This document shows positions 1 through 8,839 of a stretch of DNA of 64,000 bases, piece by piece (positions within the stretch are counted from its first letter, which is position 1; each line of letters starts with the position of its first letter). Under the pieces are notes generated by a model that made no database searches, was not told the origin of the DNA, and worked only from the letters and a program-made list of their open reading frames with translations. The position numbers and the translations under genes were made by a program. The DNA lies in NCBI GenBank assembly GCA_963785065.1, contig CAWATX010000004.1, positions 1,116,001-1,180,000 of the forward strand, given 5' to 3'. The stretch is from CAVSRC01 sp963785065 (GTDB taxonomy: Bacteria; Pseudomonadota; Alphaproteobacteria; Rhizobiales; Kaistiaceae).

Positions 1-1343
1 CCGCGCTGGCCACCTCGTGGAGCGTGTCGGACGACGGCAAGGTCTACACCTTCGAGTTGCGGCACGGCGTGAAGTTCCACGACGGCACTCCGTTCAACGC
101 GGAAGCCGCCGACTTCAACTTCAAGCGCATGACGGACCCGAACAATCCGTACTACGACCCGCAGGTCGGCAGCACCTCGCGCGGTGTGCTTAGCCAGCTC
201 AAGGGTTCCAAGGTCGTCGACGACTATACCTTCCAGATCGAGCTATCGACGCCGAATGCCGGCTTCATCGAAGCCATGGCGAGCCTGCCCAACTATTACA
301 TGGAATCACCGGCGGCCTTTAAGAAGTACGGCAAGGATGCCGGGCAGCACGCGGTCGGCACCGGCCCGTTCAAGCTCGCCGAATGGGTGCGTGGCCAGCG
401 TACGGTGATGGCCCGCAACGACGACTATTGGGGCAAGAAGCCCTACGTCGACACGATGATCTATCGTCCGATCACCGACCCGGCCGCGCGCGCGGCCGCG
501 CTCAAGGCGGGCGAGGTGCAAATCGCTTGGGACTTGCCGGTCGACCAGGTCGACTCCTTCAAGGCCGATCCCCGGTTCAACGTGTTCCTGCGCGGCATTC
601 CGGCCACCAAAGTCATCGAGTGCGGGCAGACGAGCGGCCCGTTCTCCGATGTCAATGTTCGCCAGGCTGTGAACATGGCGATCGATCGCGAGACGCTCGC
701 CAACGTCATCCTGAAGGGTACGGCGGTTCCCGCGACCCAGCTCTACGGCATCGGTTCGGCCTCGTACGACAAGTCGCTGCCGATATTCGCCAAGTACGAT
801 CCGGAAGCCGCCAAGGCGCTGCTGGCGAAGACGAAGTACCCCAACGGCTTCAGCTTCTACATCGTCACCTCGCCAGAGAATGAGCCGATTGCCGGCGCGA
901 TGCAGGCCTACGAGTTCGTCCAGGCCAACCTCGCCGACATCGGCGTCAAGATGGACATCCACGTGGTCGACAACACCACGTCCAACGCGGTCTACATGAA
1001 GCCGAAGGCCGACGATGAATGCGTCACCTTCGATCGCGGCTACGATACCGACTTCATCCTCGACATGGGCTACTACGGCAAGGGCTGCGTGCCGAAAGGC
1101 ATGAACGACCAGTGCTACAGCAACCCCGAGGTCGATGCCCTGATGGAGAAGGCCTACACCGCGAAGGACATCAACGAGTGGCGCTCGCTGCACCAGCAGG
1201 CCCAGAAACTCATTGTCGCTGACTACGGCAGCATCCCGCTGGTCCATGGGCTGAGACCGATGGCTTCGTTGAAGACTGTCAAGAACTGGCTGCCGGCAAG
1301 GGCCTGGCTGCAGTTCCCCGGTGACGCCTGGCTCGACCAATAG
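1..1343 (+). CDS. Peptide-type ABC transporter substrate-binding protein (5' end outside window)
   Basis: Periplasmic binding protein of the SBP_bac_5 (DppA/OppA) family that delivers its ligand to the permeases encoded next. The reading frame is open from the first bases of the window, so the signal peptide and N-terminus are missing. Visible family features are the YTFELRHGVKFHDGTPF block near the start, the GTGPFKLAEW block, and the C-terminal lobe with NVRQAVNMAIDRE. The last residues (WLQFPGDAWLDQ) are typical of the family end. It is followed after 67 bp by two permeases and two ATPases in the same orientation, which makes a complete Dpp-type operon. The ligand cannot be told from sequence; dipeptides, oligopeptides, opines and some sugars are all carried by this family. 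Confidence 0.93.
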   Translation, partial: ALATSWSVSDDGKVYTFELRHGVKFHDGTPFNAEAADFNFKRMTDPNNPYYDPQVGSTSRGVLSQLKGSKVVDDYTFQIELSTPNAGFIEAMASLPNYYMESPAAFKKYGKDAGQHAVGTGPFKLAEWVRGQRTVMARNDDYWGKKPYVDTMIYRPITDPAARAAALKAGEVQIAWDLPVDQVDSFKADPRFNVFLRGIPATKVIECGQTSGPFSDVNVRQAVNMAIDRETLANVILKGTAVPATQLYGIGSASYDKSLPIFAKYDPEAAKALLAKTKYPNGFSFYIVTSPENEPIAGAMQAYEFVQANLADIGVKMDIHVVDNTTSNAVYMKPKADDECVTFDRGYDTDFILDMGYYGKGCVPKGMNDQCYSNPEVDALMEKAYTAKDINEWRSLHQQAQKLIVADYGSIPLVHGLRPMASLKTVKNWLPARAWLQFPGDAWLDQ

Positions 1344-1350
1344 AGGACGG

Positions 1351-1380
1351 AGGCGGCGGGGCCGGCTGGCTCCGCCGCCT
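1351..1380 (+). other. Intercistronic GC-rich stem-loop after the binding-protein gene
   Basis: A 9-bp perfect inverted repeat (AGGCGGCGG ... CCGCCGCCT) with a 12-nt loop lies 7 bp after the stop codon of the binding-protein gene and before the first permease gene. There is no T-run after it, so it is not a standard terminator. Its position fits an mRNA-stabilising or partially terminating hairpin that keeps binding-protein levels above permease levels (inference). Confidence 0.5.
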
Positions 1381-1410
1381 GTTCACGACAGAAGCGGGAT
1401 TATCTTCGCC

Positions 1411-2364
1411 ATGATCGGCATGCTCACGCGCCGCCTTCTCTATCTGATCCCGGTCCTGCTCGGCGGGTCTGCCATCGTCTTCTCACTGATCCATCTCGCG
1501 CCCGGCGACCCGGTCGATGCGATCCTGGGCATCTACGCCACGCCGGCCGCGCGCGCGGCGTTGCGCGCGCGCTACGGGCTCAACGATCCGCTGGTCGTGC
1601 AATACCTCCGCTGGCTCGGTCTGGTGCTGGTTGGGGACTGGGGCGAGTCGCTGCAGCAGCATGTTCCCGTGCTCCCGCTGGTGATCGAGAAGTTCTGGAT
1701 CACCATGATCCTCAGCACCGCTGCGACGTTGTTCGCCGCGGTCGTCGGCATCATCGCAGGCATCGTCGCAGCGGTGAAGCAGAACACATGGGTCGACCAT
1801 CTGATCCTGCTCGTTTCGGTGTTTGCCGTCAGCATGCCGCCCTACTGGCTGGGTCTGGTGGGGATCTTCGTCTTCTCGGTGACGCTGCACTGGCTGCCCA
1901 CCGGCGGTCTCTACGATTTCACCGGCAGCGCGACCCCTGGCTCGCTTCTGCGTCATCTCATCATGCCCGCCGTCGTCGCCGGGCTGACGCCGGCGGCGAT
2001 CATCGCGCGCGTCACCCGCTCGGCCATGCTCGAAGTTCTGCGGCTCGACTTCATGACGGCATTGCGCGCCAAGGGGCTCGGCGAGCGCGCCATCATCCTC
2101 GGCCATGCGTTCCGCAACGCCCTTCCCGCGGTGGTCAGCATGACCGGCCTGCAGATCGGCTATCTGATTCTCGGTGCGGCGCTCTTCGTCGAGATCATCT
2201 TCAGCTGGCCCGGCCTCGGCCTCGAAATCTACAAGTCGGTCATCAGCCGCGACGTGCCGATGATGCTCGGTCTGGTGTTGTTCGGCACCTTCGTCTTCGT
2301 CGTGCTGAACCTCATCGTCGACATCATCTATCGCATCATCAATCCGCGCGTGCGGGAGAGCTGA
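1411..2364 (+). CDS. ABC transporter permease, DppB-type
   Basis: Inner-membrane permease of the BPD_transp_1 family, 317 aa. The N-terminal segment (LLYLIPVLLGGSAIVFSL) is the first membrane span, followed by the family LAPGDP motif. The EAA-type loop that contacts the ATPase is visible around MTALRAKGLGERAI. The frame is open further upstream, but ATG at 1411 places the first membrane helix at the N-terminus as in DppB; ATG at 1420 is an alternative. It pairs with the DppC-type permease that begins 5 bp after its stop. Confidence 0.93.
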   Translation: MIGMLTRRLLYLIPVLLGGSAIVFSLIHLAPGDPVDAILGIYATPAARAALRARYGLNDPLVVQYLRWLGLVLVGDWGESLQQHVPVLPLVIEKFWITMILSTAATLFAAVVGIIAGIVAAVKQNTWVDHLILLVSVFAVSMPPYWLGLVGIFVFSVTLHWLPTGGLYDFTGSATPGSLLRHLIMPAVVAGLTPAAIIARVTRSAMLEVLRLDFMTALRAKGLGERAIILGHAFRNALPAVVSMTGLQIGYLILGAALFVEIIFSWPGLGLEIYKSVISRDVPMMLGLVLFGTFVFVVLNLIVDIIYRIINPRVRES

Positions 2365-2368
2365 GCAG

Positions 2369-3262
2369 ATGGCAGCCATAGCGGAAGCGGAGCCCGATGT
2401 AGGTCATGCCCGTCGCATGGGCGGCGCGGCCGTTCGCGCGTGGCAACTCGCGGTCCAGCACAGGTCCATTGTCCTCGGGCTGACCATTGTGCTGTTCACG
2501 CTCTTCGTGGCGGTTTTCGCGCCGGTGCTTGCACCCTACAGCCCGATCAAGATCGCTCCGATCGACCGTCTCCAGGACATCGGCGCGCCACACCACTTCT
2601 TCGGCACCGACCAGCAGGGGCGCGATGTCCTCAGCCGTCTGATGTATGGCGCGCGCACCTCGCTGATGATCGCCGTGGTGCCGTTGGCCATCGCCGGCTG
2701 CATCGGGCTGATGCTCGGCTCGATTGCGGCCTACATTGGCCGGTTCGCCGACACGATCATCATGCGCGGCATGGATATCGTCTTCGGTCTGCCGCCAATT
2801 CTGCTGGCGATCGCCCTGGCGGCGACGCTCGGCGCCGGTCTCGTCAACCTGCTGATCAGCATAACGATCGTGCTGCTGCCGCCGATGACCCGTGTGACCC
2901 ACCAGGTCGTGGCACAGCTCAAGGAATCGGCCTTCGTCGAGGCGGCGCGGGCAGCAGGTGCGTCCAGCCGGCAGATCATCCTGGGTCAGATTCTGCCGAA
3001 CAGCCTGGCGCCGGTGTTGGCCTACGGTACGTCGCTGGCCGGGGCGATGGTGGTGTTCGGGGCGGGTATTTCCTTCATCGGCCTGGGCATCCAGCCGCCG
3101 GAGGCCGATTGGGGCCGCATGATCAACGACGGCCGCGAGGTGCTCGACCTGCATCCGCATGTCTCGACGCTCCCCGGCCTCGCCATCTTCGTGCTCGCCG
3201 CCGGCTTCAATTTCATCGGTGACGGCCTGCGCGACTTGCTCGATCCGCGGATGAGGATGTAG
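2369..3262 (+). CDS. ABC transporter permease, DppC-type
   Basis: Second inner-membrane permease of the importer, 297 aa. After an N-terminal cytoplasmic stretch and the first helix it has the family motif HHFFGTDQQGRDVLSRLMYG, then the BPD_transp_1 domain with the coupling loop FVEAARAAGASSRQIILGQI and the closing FIGDGLRDLLDPRMR. ATG at 2369 lies 5 bp after the DppB-type stop, so the two are almost certainly co-translated. Confidence 0.94.
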   Translation: MAAIAEAEPDVGHARRMGGAAVRAWQLAVQHRSIVLGLTIVLFTLFVAVFAPVLAPYSPIKIAPIDRLQDIGAPHHFFGTDQQGRDVLSRLMYGARTSLMIAVVPLAIAGCIGLMLGSIAAYIGRFADTIIMRGMDIVFGLPPILLAIALAATLGAGLVNLLISITIVLLPPMTRVTHQVVAQLKESAFVEAARAAGASSRQIILGQILPNSLAPVLAYGTSLAGAMVVFGAGISFIGLGIQPPEADWGRMINDGREVLDLHPHVSTLPGLAIFVLAAGFNFIGDGLRDLLDPRMRM

Positions 3263-3269
3263 GCGAACC

Positions 3270-4277
3270 ATGGACGCACATATCGAGCAGAAGGATCTCC
3301 TCAGCGTCCGTGGGCTGAAGACCTACTTCTACACGCGTCATGGCGTGGCGAAGTCGGTCGACGGCGTCGACTTCCACATCCGCAAGGGCGAGCGCCTCGG
3401 CCTGATCGGCGAATCGGGGAGCGGCAAGAGCGTCACGGCGCTGTCGATCATGCGGCTGGTGCGCGAGCCGCCCGGCAAGATCGTCGAAGGCGAGATCGCG
3501 TTCGAGGGACAGGATCTCGCCAAGCTCGACCAGGCCAGCATGCGGAAGATCCGCGGCAGCCGGATATCCATGGTCTTTCAGGACCCCCTCAACCACCTCG
3601 ATCCGGTCATGAAGATCGGCGACTGGATCGCGGAGGCACTGCTGCTGCATCGTGACGTTGGCCGGAAGGAGGCACTCGCCGAAGCGGCGCGTATGATGAA
3701 GGCGCTGAAGATCGCCTCGCCGGAAGAGGTGATGCGCGCCTATCCGTTCCAGCTTTCCGGCGGCATGTGCCAGCGCGTGCTGATCGCGACCGCGATCGTC
3801 ACCGAACCGGCGCTGATCATCTGCGATGAGGCGACCAGCGCGCTCGACGTCACCGTCCAGGCCAGCATCCTGAAGAGCCTCGAAGAGCTGAGCGATCTTT
3901 ACGGCACCGCGGTGCTTCTGACGACGCACAATATGCTGGTCGTGCGCCAGGCCTGCACGCGCGTGATGGTCATGTATGCCGGCCGCGTGGTGGAGAGTTG
4001 CGACACCGACACGCTCTTCCGTCAGCCGATGCACCCCTATACCGACGGATTGCTCGGCAGCGTGCCCGCGCTCGAGCGCGTTGGCCGCCCACTGGTTCCC
4101 ATGCCCGGAGAGCCGCCGCTGCCGACCGAGGCAATTCAGGGCTGCGCATTCTATGCCCGCTGCCCTATCCATCGCGCCGCCTGTCAAGAGCGGCGTCCCC
4201 CGCTGGCCGAGGTCGCGCCGGGACACTGGAGCGCGTGCCTGTTTCCGGAGGAAGCGCGATCAAAAAGTACATCCTAG
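3270..4277 (+). CDS. ABC transporter ATP-binding protein, DppD-type
   Basis: Cytoplasmic ATPase of the importer, 335 aa. It has Walker A (GESGSGKS, about residues 47-54), the ABC signature LSGGMCQRV, Walker B with DEATSALD, and the C-terminal oligopeptide-transporter domain with the cysteine pattern GCAFYARCPIHRAAC...C, which binds an Fe-S cluster or metal in some relatives. It follows the DppC-type gene by 7 bp. Its 3' end overlaps the next gene by up to 43 bp. Confidence 0.94.
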   Translation: MDAHIEQKDLLSVRGLKTYFYTRHGVAKSVDGVDFHIRKGERLGLIGESGSGKSVTALSIMRLVREPPGKIVEGEIAFEGQDLAKLDQASMRKIRGSRISMVFQDPLNHLDPVMKIGDWIAEALLLHRDVGRKEALAEAARMMKALKIASPEEVMRAYPFQLSGGMCQRVLIATAIVTEPALIICDEATSALDVTVQASILKSLEELSDLYGTAVLLTTHNMLVVRQACTRVMVMYAGRVVESCDTDTLFRQPMHPYTDGLLGSVPALERVGRPLVPMPGEPPLPTEAIQGCAFYARCPIHRAACQERRPPLAEVAPGHWSACLFPEEARSKSTS

Positions 4278-5293
4278 AGGTCGTCGACCTCAAGAAAGAG
4301 TTCCCGGCGCGGGCCAGCAATCCGTTTGTGCGATCTGACCGGACGGTGAAAGCCGTCGATGGAGTCAGCTTCACGGTCAAGCCAGGGGAAGTCGTCGCCA
4401 TCGTCGGCGAGTCCGGCTGCGGCAAGTCGACGCTCGCCCGGTTGGCGATCCGCCTGCTCGAACCGTCGTCTGGCGCCGTGCGCGTCGACGACGAGGACGT
4501 CACTCATGTTTCCGGCCGCGAGCTCGCGGCGCTGCGCTCGAAGGCGCAGATCGTCTTTCAAGACCCGTTCGGCTCGCTCAATCCGCGCATGACGGTGGGC
4601 GACTCGATTGCATACCCGATGAAGGTCAACGGCGTGTTCAAGCGTGGCGAGGGCAAGGCACTCCAGAAACGGGTGATCGAGCTTCTGGAGAAAGTCGGGC
4701 TCAATGCCGCTCATGCGCGCCGGCTGCCACACGAGCTGTCCGGCGGCCAACGCCAACGCGTCGGCATTGCGCGGGCGATAGCCCTCAATCCACAGCTGGT
4801 CGTGCTCGACGAGCCGGTAGCCGCGCTCGATCTCTCTGCGCAGGCGCGCGTCCTCAACCTGTTCAAGGAGCTGCAGCGCGAGCTGGGCATAGCCTACCTG
4901 TTCATTACGCACGACCTCAGCGTCGCCGAGTACATGGCAGACCGGATCGTCGTGATGTACGCCGGAAAGATCATGGAGGTCGGCGATCGTGCAAGCGTGT
5001 TCGGCTCGCCGGGCCACCCCTATACCGAAGCGCTGTTCTCCGCCGCGGTGCTCGACACCGGTGGCGACCGCGAGGCCACGGTGCTCGATGGCGATCCGCC
5101 AAGCACTGTCACGCCGCCGGCCGGCTGCCGCTTCAACACCCGTTGCCCTCATGCCGGCCCGCCCTGTTTCATCGAGGCGCCGGAATTCGTGGCGCTCGGG
5201 GCCACGCACGAGGTCGCCTGTCACCTGCTGACCGGCAAGCTGGCGCGGCGCGCTGCAATCAAGAGCGCCGAGGCCGCCGCGGACGCTGTTTGA
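4235..5293 (+). CDS. ABC transporter ATP-binding protein, DppF-type
   Basis: Second ATPase of the importer, with Walker A (GESGCGKST), signature LSGGQRQRVGIARA, Walker B with DEPVAALD and the C-terminal cysteine-containing oligopeptide domain (GCRFNTRCPHAGPPC). The start is uncertain. No ATG lies near the expected N-terminus (KKYILEVVDLKKEF). The nearest standard start is GTG at 4235, inside the previous gene. A clear GGAGG at 4247-4251 is instead spaced 7 nt before an in-frame ATC at 4259, so a non-canonical ATC start is possible. The GTG gives 352 aa. Confidence 0.92.
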   Translation: MPVSGGSAIKKYILEVVDLKKEFPARASNPFVRSDRTVKAVDGVSFTVKPGEVVAIVGESGCGKSTLARLAIRLLEPSSGAVRVDDEDVTHVSGRELAALRSKAQIVFQDPFGSLNPRMTVGDSIAYPMKVNGVFKRGEGKALQKRVIELLEKVGLNAAHARRLPHELSGGQRQRVGIARAIALNPQLVVLDEPVAALDLSAQARVLNLFKELQRELGIAYLFITHDLSVAEYMADRIVVMYAGKIMEVGDRASVFGSPGHPYTEALFSAAVLDTGGDREATVLDGDPPSTVTPPAGCRFNTRCPHAGPPCFIEAPEFVALGATHEVACHLLTGKLARRAAIKSAEAAADAV

Positions 5294-5302
5294 GGCGGCG
5301 CG

Positions 5303-6214
5303 TCAGCCCGTGGTCTGCGCATCCGCCGATGTCGTCATGGCGCTTTGGCGCCGCGCGTTGGCGCGAAACGTATAGATCGTCGATCCGATAATGATTGTTG
5401 CGCCCAACACAATCGACAGATCGGGCGTCTCGCTGAAGAAGACGAAGCCGGCCAGCGTGGTCAGCAACAAGCGCACGAAGTCGAGCGGCGCCAATGCCGT
5501 CGCTTCGCCGCGCTGATAGGCAACTGTCAGCATCCACTGGCCGATAGTCCCGGTGAACCCAACGCTGATCAGCACCAGCCATTCGGTCGGCGTCGGAGCG
5601 ATCCACGCGAGGACCGTCGGAACGATGAGCGCGGCCACCAGAACCAGCGCCTGATAGGTCAGCACCGTATCGGTGCGCCGCGCGTCCGGCCGATAGCGCA
5701 GCGACAAAGCGGATGCTGCGGCGAAGATCGCGCCGAGCACGGCGACGATCGCCCAAACCATCGATCCGCCGCCGCCCGGACGAAGCATTACGCCGACGCC
5801 CGCCAGACCGACGACCGTGGCGAACCAGCGCCCGCGATCGATCGATTCCCGGAGAAACAGCCCGGCGCCAAGTGTGACGAAGATGGCGTAGGAGAAGCTG
5901 ATCGTCATCGCCTGCGCCAACTGCAGGTGGATGACCGCCGCGAAGCTCGCCACCATGGCGCCAAGTTGCAGCAACCCTCGAAAGATCTGCAGGAAAGGAT
6001 ATGGCGTATGCAGCATGCGTGGCAGGCTGCGGCGGGCAAGCGGAAAGAGCATGGCCTGCATGACGACCTGACGGACGATCAGGATCTCGACGAGCGGTAG
6101 CCGCTGCCCGGCGACCTTGATCAGAACCGTCATCGTGGCGAAGGCGATCAGTGCGGCGAGCAGGATGATCGAACTCTTGAAGTTTTCCGTACTGCGCTGC
6201 CACCAGGCAATCAT
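5303..6214 (-). CDS. EamA/DMT-family transporter
   Basis: Integral membrane protein of 303 aa with about ten hydrophobic segments arranged as two repeats of the EamA domain, which is the usual size and plan of drug/metabolite exporters. The first repeat contains RQVVMQAMLFPLARR and the second has ALSLRYRPDARRTD followed by helices. It runs opposite to and converges with the Dpp-type operon, 9 bp apart. The substrate is unknown; members export amino acids, nucleosides or small metabolites. Confidence 0.88.
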   Translation of the reverse strand: MIAWWQRSTENFKSSIILLAALIAFATMTVLIKVAGQRLPLVEILIVRQVVMQAMLFPLARRSLPRMLHTPYPFLQIFRGLLQLGAMVASFAAVIHLQLAQAMTISFSYAIFVTLGAGLFLRESIDRGRWFATVVGLAGVGVMLRPGGGGSMVWAIVAVLGAIFAAASALSLRYRPDARRTDTVLTYQALVLVAALIVPTVLAWIAPTPTEWLVLISVGFTGTIGQWMLTVAYQRGEATALAPLDFVRLLLTTLAGFVFFSETPDLSIVLGATIIIGSTIYTFRANARRQSAMTTSADAQTTG

Positions 6215-6456
6215 CGTCCGGTCCTGCTTTGTGCGTCGACACGCGCATGAAGCCGGATTTTCGTTGCCTGCGCAATATTAGAATTGGCAATTATTCTCGT
6301 TGCTGCCCGCCCAAATAGCGGCCACGCTGCGGCGTCTTTGGGCAGCCCGCGGGCCGCCGGTGCCCCGTCGGCGGGCGTCAATGCCAGATCGCCGCCCGGC
6401 ACGCTTTTTGCGAGATGCCCCCTTTTGGCAGTCTTCGAGGCAACACCGGTCGAGCC

Positions 6457-7497
6457 ATGCGTGTCGGATTGGCTGTTTCACGGCGAGGGCCGGCGGGTCT
6501 GTGGGCGCCGTCCTACGACACCGGCGCGATGCTGGCGGCGGCGGAACTGAACGCCGCCGGCGGCGTGCTCGGCCGGGACTTGCACATCGTCATTGCCGAT
6601 GCCGGGCAGGTCGACAGCGAAGCGCGGGCCGCGGCGCGCAATCTCGTCGATATCGACGGCGTCGATGCGGTGGTGGGCATGCATCCGAGCAACGTGCGAG
6701 CGGCCATCTCCGCGGGCCTTCACGGACGTGTGCCCTATGTCTACACGCCGCAATACGAGGGCGGCGAGCGCCGGCCTTATCTGGTGACAACCGGCGCCAC
6801 CGACGACGAGGTGCTCGGCCCGGCGATCGCCTGGCTGACCGAGTATCGCCGTGCCCGACGTTTCTTCATGGTCGGCAACGACTACATTTGGCCGCTCAAG
6901 GCCCATCAGGCGGCGAGCGGCATCGTGCGCTCGTCCGGCGGCTCGGTTGTCGGCCAGTCGATCGTGCCCTTCGGCATGCGCGACTACTGGCCGGTTATCG
7001 AGGCGATCCGCGCCATGCGCCCCGACGTCGTGGTCATTGCCCTGCTTGGCCCCGAGGCCGTGCTGTTCAATCGTGCTTTCGCCGAGGCCGGATTGGCCGG
7101 AACCATGCTGCGCCTGGGGCTGGCCACCGATGAAAGCGTGCTCTGCGCCATCGGTGCGGAGAATACGGAAAACCTTTACGCATCGCTCTGTTACTTCGCC
7201 CATATGCACTCGACCGCGAACGACAGGTTTCTGGAGAGTTATCACGACTCGTTCGGCGAGTTGGCTCCGCCGGTCAACCAGTTTTGCCAGTCCTGTTACG
7301 ACGGTGTCTATTTTGTCGCCAATCTGGCGCGGTCTGTGAGGCGCAGCGACGGCCCTGCCCTGGCCGATTCGCTCCGTCGCCCGGTCGCACGCAACGCCGC
7401 GCGCAGCAGCCTCCTCCATTCGCCGATGGGGGTGCAGTTGCGCGTGCATCTGGCTGTCGCCGAAGGGATCACATTCCGCACGATCGCCAGCTGCTGA
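6457..7497 (+). CDS. AmiC/urea-type binding protein (Peripla_BP_6), no signal peptide
   Basis: Type I periplasmic-binding-protein fold of about 346 aa, related to the substrate sensors and binding proteins for urea and short-chain amides. Typical blocks are AAAELNAAGGVLGRDL, DGVDAVVGMHPSN and VYTPQYEGGERRPY. The start chosen is ATG 6457 (MRVGLAVSRRG); the frame opens at 6415 but the extra residues resemble no signal peptide. Lack of an export signal and of neighbouring Urt/Liv permeases argues for a cytoplasmic sensor like AmiC rather than a transport component (inference). It is divergent from the EamA gene, with a 242-bp spacer that is AT-richer around 6265-6300. Confidence 0.75.
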   Translation: MRVGLAVSRRGPAGLWAPSYDTGAMLAAAELNAAGGVLGRDLHIVIADAGQVDSEARAAARNLVDIDGVDAVVGMHPSNVRAAISAGLHGRVPYVYTPQYEGGERRPYLVTTGATDDEVLGPAIAWLTEYRRARRFFMVGNDYIWPLKAHQAASGIVRSSGGSVVGQSIVPFGMRDYWPVIEAIRAMRPDVVVIALLGPEAVLFNRAFAEAGLAGTMLRLGLATDESVLCAIGAENTENLYASLCYFAHMHSTANDRFLESYHDSFGELAPPVNQFCQSCYDGVYFVANLARSVRRSDGPALADSLRRPVARNAARSSLLHSPMGVQLRVHLAVAEGITFRTIASC

Positions 7498-7544
7498 AGC
7501 GGCTCCGGCTTGCGACGTTTGCGCTCTTGATCCCAACCCGCTAT

Positions 7545-7570
7545 TCATTCATTAGTTGAATTCTGAATGA
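7545..7570. promoter_or_regulatory. Inverted repeat upstream of the marR-type gene (candidate operator)
   Basis: TCATTCA at 7545-7551 and TGAATGA at 7564-7570 form a perfect 7-bp inverted repeat with a 12-bp centre. It sits 58 bp before the MarR-family start codon and 48 bp after the preceding stop, in an AT-rich patch. Autoregulation from such palindromes is usual for MarR proteins, so this is the likely operator (inference). Confidence 0.45.
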
Positions 7571-7627
7571 CTGAAGTCCAAAATATGTCCAATAGCAGGA
7601 CATCGAATCTCTGGGGAGAAGAGGCAG

Positions 7628-8059
7628 ATGCCTTCCAGCAGGCTGAGCGACCAGCTCGCCTATATCGTGGCCAGCGTTAATCGGCAGCTTGAGGAGGAGT
7701 TGCAGGAGCGGTTGCGGCCGGCGGGAGTGCCGATCGAGCATCTGCGTGTGCTTGAGGTGCTCGACCGTGGTGGCGCGGTGCCCATGGGAGAGTTGGCGGT
7801 GCAAGCCTTGGTCGAGCCGCCCACGCTGACCAAGATTATCGATCGGATGGTATCCGACGCGCTGGTCTTCCGCGCGCCGGATCCGAATGACCGGCGCCGC
7901 GTTCTCATCCTTCTGGCGCCTGCCGGGAAGGCGCTCTGCAAGCGCCTGAGGCGCGTCTCGCGTGAGCAGGAGGAGCGGCTGGTCCGCCAACTCCCGCGCG
8001 ACAAGGCGGATGAACTTCGCAGTCTCTTGCGCGAGCTGATCGAGCCGCATGAAAGTTAG
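7628..8059 (+). CDS. MarR-family transcriptional regulator
   Basis: A 143-aa winged-helix regulator of normal MarR length. The wHTH core is visible as MGELAVQALVEPPTLTKIIDRMVSDALVFRAPDPNDRR (split here at the wing DPNDRR), flanked by N- and C-terminal dimerisation helices. The start is ATG 7628 with GGGGAGAAGAGGC just upstream. It likely controls itself and possibly the neighbouring AmiC-like or EamA genes; the effector is unknown. A 226-bp stretch after it (8060-8285) holds nothing I can assign. Confidence 0.92.
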   Translation: MPSSRLSDQLAYIVASVNRQLEEELQERLRPAGVPIEHLRVLEVLDRGGAVPMGELAVQALVEPPTLTKIIDRMVSDALVFRAPDPNDRRRVLILLAPAGKALCKRLRRVSREQEERLVRQLPRDKADELRSLLRELIEPHES

Positions 8060-8285
8060 CAGACGACAAGAGGCCCGCCACGATCCACAAGTTCAGCTCG
8101 ATTGCTGGCGACCGCGACCGGTCCCGTCCAGTTCTGCGACGTCCTCCCCAAGTTCGCGCTGTGGCTTGCGAAGATAATCCGGCGCCGGGTTCCGCCGACT
8201 GCGGATAAGGTCCGGCGCACAGATCTTCGGTTCGGTTGCCCGGCGTGAATTCGCGCTTTCGCGGCAGAGGGCCGCTGGTGCGGAG

Positions 8286-8774
8286 CTATGCGCTGGCCTT
8301 TGCCGGTTTGAGCGGCGCGACGAGCTTGGTGGCGGGCTTGCCGGCGCGCATCGCGGCGATCGCCTCATACTGGATGCAGTTCGGCGCCATCTCCATGATC
8401 TCGATGCGGTTGCCGTCGGGGTCCGTGACCCACATGCCGCGATTGCGGTCGACGCCGCGCTTCTCCGGGTCGAGGGGCACAGTTGCCGGAATGCCGACCT
8501 TGGCGAGATGCGCAGCCGTCGCCTCGATGTCGTCCGTCGTCAGGCAGAGATGGTTGACGCCGGTTGCCCGCTGATCTCCGGCGCAGCCGGTGCCGCCAGG
8601 TAGCAGTTCGAAATAGATCTCGTCGGTGATCCTCAGATAGACAATCCAGGGACTGCCATCCTCTTCGGTCAGGCGCAGGAATTCGGGGAAGCCGAGCTTG
8701 CCGTAGAAGTCGATAGAGGCATCGAGATCGTTCACCTTGAGATTGAGGTGACCGAAGCTGCTGAAAGGCTGCAT
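8286..8774 (-). CDS. VOC-superfamily (glyoxalase/dioxygenase fold) protein
   Basis: A 162-aa vicinal-oxygen-chelate protein made of two beta-alpha-beta-beta-beta modules. Candidate metal ligands are the His in GHLNLKVNDLD near the start, the His in VNHLCLTTDD, and the Glu in DGNRIEIMEM. ATG 8774 is preferred over an upstream GTG because GGAG lies 7 nt before it. It is the last gene of the minus-strand ABC operon and is a clear paralogue of the VOC protein encoded at 14601-15047: both share the block VYLRITDE and the C-terminal MEMAP-x-C-x-QYEAI. The reaction is unknown; VOC enzymes include isomerases, epimerases, lyases and dioxygenases. Confidence 0.88.
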   Translation of the reverse strand: MQPFSSFGHLNLKVNDLDASIDFYGKLGFPEFLRLTEEDGSPWIVYLRITDEIYFELLPGGTGCAGDQRATGVNHLCLTTDDIEATAAHLAKVGIPATVPLDPEKRGVDRNRGMWVTDPDGNRIEIMEMAPNCIQYEAIAAMRAGKPATKLVAPLKPAKASA

Positions 8775-8839
8775 GCTGTTTCTCCACACATGAGCTGCGG
8801 CCGAGTCCGGCCAATTGATTCAATAACGTCCGAGTACCC

